From Oscarella lobularis (lineage: Eukaryota; Porifera; Homoscleromorpha; Homosclerophorida; Oscarellidae): 64,000 bases of DNA. The position numbers and the translations under genes are program-made. Of this stretch, positions 59,656 through 64,000 are shown in pieces (within the stretch, counting starts at the first letter, position 1; each line of letters opens with the position of its first letter). The notes under the pieces are model-generated. The model made no database searches. It was given only the letters and a program-made list of their open reading frames with translations, and was not told where the DNA came from. The stretch spans positions 3,038,001 through 3,102,000 of the forward strand of contig NC_089183.1 in assembly GCF_947507565.1 (NCBI RefSeq), read 5' to 3'.

Positions 59656-59856
59656 ACGCACAGTAGAGGAGTACTTGCAATTCCCAAGAACCCCCAATAT
59701 TAAAGTCGAGCGCAAAATATCGTAATAAAATACGTACCTTAGGTCCTTAGCTAGATTTCATTCCCTCATCCAATCATCCAAGGCCGTAGATTTGGCACTG
59801 GATAGCTTGCAACAACTTTTTTCTAAACATTCGTCGCGTCCCGTAGAGAGGTATCG

Positions 59857-60290
59857 TCATCCGCTGACCGCAAGTCGACGCCATGGGAAGCGACGACGTT
59901 CCGCCGCGCACGACGTCTCTATAGTAATCGCTGAAAAAAAAAGGTCAAGACTCCCTAGTAATGATGCAAGGAATTGCGCGCACCTGTTGGACCGGCAGCT
60001 GATACGTCGTGACTGATGTCTCCGGGTGTGGGAAGCGCAGCGCTGCCTGTAGCGAAGTAGAGCAGTTGCTGGCGCTGAGATTCAAATATCTGCGAGTGAC
60101 GACTGCCGTGGCGAGGACGTCTGCGGACTTCTCTGACAAACTCGCGCAATGCAACGAATGATACGACAAAGTAGAAGATAGGAAATAGCTGAGGAAGGAA
60201 GGAGAGAGCCGAGAGAGCCTCATTCGGCCGAGTTTCGTCTACGCCTATTTCAGGTGGCTCCAGAAGGTCCAGAAGTCTCTGGCCGTTCAT
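59857..60290 (-). CDS. Putative small membrane protein
   Basis: Two exons, 60290-59984 and 59930-59857, join in phase 1 across a 53-bp intron with a strong pyrimidine tract before its AG. Product 126 residues: MNGQRLLDLLEPPEIGVDET, then a hydrophobic segment (LSFLPQLFPIFYFVVSFVAL), a basic stretch (REFVREVRRRPRHGSR), and an unremarkable tail. No family recognised. The upstream frame is open for 32 more codons, so the start is uncertain. Intron size and membrane segment support it modestly. Confidence 0.4.
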
Positions 60291-60497
60291 TGAGTACAAT
60301 TTAGTCAAACGACTCATAACATTGACATTCAAATAACTAAGATGCAATAAAAACATACTCAGGCTAAATTGGAACTGAACAGACACTGATACATTTATAA
60401 TTCAAATACGTGTAGATGCCATATGAAATACAGACGCATATACATAGAGCTCACCTCGCAAATGATGCGATGACTTTTAAAAAATTATGAATTTGCT

Positions 60498-63400
60498 TCA
60501 TGGTTTCTTGCACTTCTTGAGGAGTTGAATTGCGATGCCTTCCTTTTCAAAGTCTTTCAGAACTAACAGAAGTGCTCTTATAGTAGGTCTTTCAATCTGG
60601 TCCTTCCAACGATGAAGGATACGAGACATTTTTTGATCAATTCGACGCTCTGCCCTATCCGACAGGTAGACCTTTACTTTTGTATGACTCCAGCCTAACA
60701 GCTTGCTTCCAAACGAAATAACATCGTCAGAATCATCAAACAGTTCATTCCTAAATGCTTCGATATGGCAGTCTTCAACAATAGTGTCTTTGGCAAGGTC
60801 CGTGCTCTCCACATGCCCGCTTGTGACGGCTGCTTCTCGCCTTGGTTCCTTGGGCGGTATAAAACAAGCACCAGTCAACTCACTATCGGAAGGGACGCAT
60901 TCGTTATCAGAAGCCTAAAAATTAAAATTAGTTTACAGCACGTATACCGCCTAGCAGCTCTACTTTAAGTGTCGGGTTCTCTGCGTCACCTTGAGCCTCG
61001 CTACCGCTCGGATCATCAGCGGTGACCTACAAAAGTTCTACGATAAACAACCACTCTCATTGAAAAGGTTTACCTCATCTGGAAGCAACTTTTCTTCCCT
61101 AAACATTTCTATAATATCGATTTGCTTTGTTTTCTCTAGCGCCGCTATAAGTTTAGGCAAGGTGGCGTCCATTTGTCGGCTCCATTCAACAAACACGCTG
61201 TGAGCTGTAGAAGGCGAAGAAAGCTGAGCTGTACGTATACCAAGACTCCTAGCAAAAGTTTCTGGAACGACGGAAGTGGAAAGGAGTCCGCGTAGCAACG
61301 ACCGTTTTGCGTGACAAGGCAGCACGATGTTGACGTGTTTCTCTGGAACATCAATTAAATCACTGACGTACTCCACTGACGACTCGCTCAAAGCTATTCG
61401 AGGGTATAGTCCGGAGTCTTTAGCATCGTCTATTGCCTCGGAGCTATAAGCATGACGTGTCTCTGCTAGACTTTCCATGTCTTTGCGGCTCAAGATTAGT
61501 TTTAGCAGCCTTGTGCCAGGACTTCTCTTCCCCAGCTTTCTCTTAACCATTCCTTTGGTTGTCTCTAAAAGTTTGTAGCACTCTGCTTCCGAATATTCAG
61601 GGCCGCGAACAATAATGTCAATTGCTCTGTCATTTACAGCCAGTTCAACTAGAATCTCGAAGCGCAGATCGTCAAACATTTCAAATGTTTTGACGCCACC
61701 CTGCCAGACAATCGGATGAAGAGATGACGGTTTCCGACACATGACGACGTGAGCTTGAAAAAAGGGCATCGTTCCAGGCGTGATAATATCGGTATCACTT
61801 TGACACTCAAGTCGACGGCCAATGTAAACGCGCATGTCGGCGTTTTCCATCCAGGCATCGGGTGGTCGTCTCTCTTGAATTAGAGCTGGAAATTGATACT
61901 TTTGGGAGTTATCCGGAAGAAGGTAGCAGATCTCTAAGAGGCAGAGAACGCTGATTGCTTCATTTACATCAACTTCAGCCAAAGGCGTTTTCTGTCGCTT
62001 GTTAAATTCTTCTAGCGTTATTCTGATCTCTCTTAGACAAACAATGCCGTCTGTTGACTTTAAGTGAACAGGAAACTTTTTAGGAGACATCAGGGGGCCT
62101 ATAACGTTGGTACAAAGCCAGTTCGGATTGATCACCACTATGTCCTCCTCTTCAAACACGATAATCTACATTTAATTAACTACATGCAACCTTATATTTT
62201 TATTTTTATACAGAAACTTACTGATGAATAAGTGTCAAGAAATTTGAGAATCTGTGTTTGAACATCCTTTCGCAGTCCAGGAAAAATCGTTTGATCAATC
62301 ATTGCCAAAAGCAAGCCGGAAGCCATAGAATAGCGGGTAGTTTTCAAAATCTAAAATTACATTTTATAAATTAGATTTAAGAGTTCTTTAAAACGATGTA
62401 GCACCTTTTCTTTATTAAGATTGTAATCATCTAAAATTTCGACAGCCTCTTCGCTGTAGTTGCAGTCCTGCTTAAAATCACGACAGATGCCATTTTGATT
62501 GTCATAACATCTAATTTGCTTACATTACGTAGAAGTTGCCTAATAATAGACAGTAAGTGTTGAGGCAACAGTTTCGTCCTCGCCAAAGAATGAAGCGGAA
62601 AATGTGAACATGAAAGCAGCCGCCTTAGCTTGGGCAGCAACATCAGCTCCACTTTGTTTACAATATTAGGGACTTTTGTCGCACACTATGAAAAAAGCTC
62701 ATTAGAAATCATCGTCATTGATCAAAATAAGATACTTACTTCAATGCACTGCTGTTTTAATTTGCCAAGATGAGCTCTAACTGCGTTTATCGTTCGTATT
62801 TTCGGTGAACGACAATCAAGCACAAATTCTTCATTTGATATACAAAACCAGTCAGAAAATGTGACCTTTAGAGAATGCGCAAGCTCGCTCAGCAGCTCTG
62901 GCTTAACTTGTTTCAAGTCTCCACGACTTCCTATCAGCAATAGCCTGGCTTTGTTGTCAGCAGAAAGTAACAAACTGCATTTGGCAAACGAAAGCCAGTA
63001 AAAACCAGAATTAAGGATTTCCCTCCACGGCCTGGTCAAGTCTGTTACAAGTACGAAAACTGTTTCTGAACTGAAAAACAAACTGTGGGTTTTGCAGAAA
63101 TTTCTCTGGCCACCAAAATCGCAGAACAACAGATCGCCTGCAGAATCAATCGTGGCTTTACGAAACTCGATGCCAGCCGTACGAGAAGGCTCATCTGGTT
63201 TAACCAAGCTATTCACAATTGCGCCGAAGTACGATTTTTGCAGAGATTTAATAAGACTAGTCTTTCCCGCCTTTTCATCACCAATCACGCAAACCTTAAC
63301 TTGGCTGGGAGATGAATTACCCAAAGCAGTCAATTTACTAAATTGAGACTTAATCTACACAATTAAAAAAACGGTTCAGTTTGTCTAAGGTAAACATAAA

Positions 63401-64000
63401 CAAACTTACCCAAGCATTCTTCAAAATAGACCGACATTCACCGCTAGCAGATTGATACGGTAATTTGCCGAACTAAATAGGAGTATCGTCTTTAAAAGCA
63501 ATACCCTCTTAAGTTTAAAGTGAACGACTGACTGCATTCAGAGAACTAGCACTGGCTCCATTATCAAGAAGAATAGAAACCAGTTGTAAAAATTTAGAAT
63601 CATCTTTAACTTGCTTGATAGAGAGAGCGTCGTGAATAGCAGATGTTTTCTATGTGCAAATAAAAGTAACTAAAAACTGTTTATTAATTAACTACTGCCC
63701 GTACATCAAAGCAGCCTAAACGTGCAATTTGTTTCGCCACAGGTAGACAGCCGTTCTCCAAAGCCACCAGAAAAAAATTGGAGTCACGCTGCAATTATAC
63801 AAAAGCCATTTTGTAAGTAGAACAGAAATCTAACCATAAGTGAAGAATTGGCTCTTCTCAAAAGCAACGACGCTAAGTCACTATGACCAGTAATACAGGC
63901 CAAATGAAAAGAAGTGTAGCCAGACTAAACACCGGCGGTAATGCAGATTATTATAGCAAAACAATCACATCCTTACATAGGTCTGTTCGCTGACATTGAC
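60498..64000 (-). CDS. Ankyrin-ROC-COR protein with two death domains (Roco family, 5' end outside window)
   Basis: Twelve phase-0 exons: 64000-63977 (partial), 63924-63835, 63788-63705, 63649-63533, 63472-63410, 63354-62740, 62685-62524, 62470-62405, 62350-62222, 62165-61074, 61026-60964 and 60914-60498, giving 973 visible residues. The N-terminal part is ankyrin-like (GYTSFHLACITGHSDLASLL). The ROC GTPase domain has GDEKAGKTSLIKSL (P-loop) and FCDFGGQ (switch II). The COR region begins about VINPNWLCTNVIGPL. After COR come two death-domain-like folds: ETFARSLGI with FVEWSRQM and KQIDIIEMF, then SKLLGWSHTKVKVYL with HRWKDQIERPTIRALL. An acidic linker separates them. No kinase domain is visible, but one could lie upstream, as in DAPK1. 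Death domains imply pairing with other death-fold proteins. The expected N-terminal ankyrins continue off the window. Confidence 0.85.

Noticed and set aside
1-64000. tRNA, rRNA or CRISPR array
   Set aside because: No cloverleaf with conserved A/B boxes, no rRNA-like stretch, and no spaced identical repeats were seen by eye. A tRNAscan run was not possible.

Overview
The window is eukaryotic and animal. Almost every gene is broken by very short GT-AG introns (mostly 46-70 bp), and the proteins have animal-type architectures: Ig/FN3, SRCR, VWA7-like, BTB-Kelch, myotrophin, ankyrin-ROC-COR-death-domain, and a very large inducible GTPase (VLIG). Compact genes, many SRCR receptors, death-fold GTPases and an intron-rich dihydroxyacid dehydratase (lost from most animals) together suggest an early-branching animal. 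A sponge, perhaps a homoscleromorph, is my best guess; this is inference, not proven. Exon joins below were made by hand from splice sites and were kept only when reading phases agreed.

Layout. (1) 1-1.3 kb: 3' half of a sulfatase. 1.3-4.9 kb: mostly non-coding, with a CARD relic and foldback repeats. (2) 5-13.2 kb: three Ig-superfamily genes. Two share the architecture signal peptide-3 Ig-FN3-novel C-terminal domain (one apparently secreted, one apparently GPI-anchored). The third, between them on the other strand, is a transmembrane Ig protein. (3) 14.9-21.4 kb (minus): one two-exon gene for a ~2126-residue CARD-zinc finger-VLIG GTPase. (4) 21.8-25.5 kb: myotrophin and a 23-exon IlvD-type dehydratase, head to head across 69 bp. 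(5) 25.8-51.1 kb (minus): seven SRCR transmembrane receptor genes plus one truncated copy, made partly by a recent ~2.85 kb tandem duplication and interrupted by a plus-strand VWA7-like secreted gene (33.6-39.4 kb). (6) 51.2-57 kb: repeats, including a perfect 47-bp-arm hairpin and a three-copy ~0.9 kb array. (7) 57.6-59.4 kb: intronless BTB-Kelch gene. (8) 60.5-64 kb (minus, open at the window edge): ankyrin-ROC-COR protein with two death domains.

How the parts may fit: surface receptors (SRCR with six-cysteine ectodomains, Ser/Thr stalks and ITIM-, NPxY- or YxxM-like tails, and Ig proteins) lie within 60 kb of cytoplasmic death-fold GTPases (CARD-VLIG, Roco-DD). This resembles an innate-immunity or self/non-self receptor cluster. 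That reading is inference from gene content. The most novel items are the CARD-VLIG fusion gene, the paired Ig-FN3 proteins with an undescribed shared C-terminal domain, the SRCR tail and stalk exon shuffling, and the animal IlvD gene.
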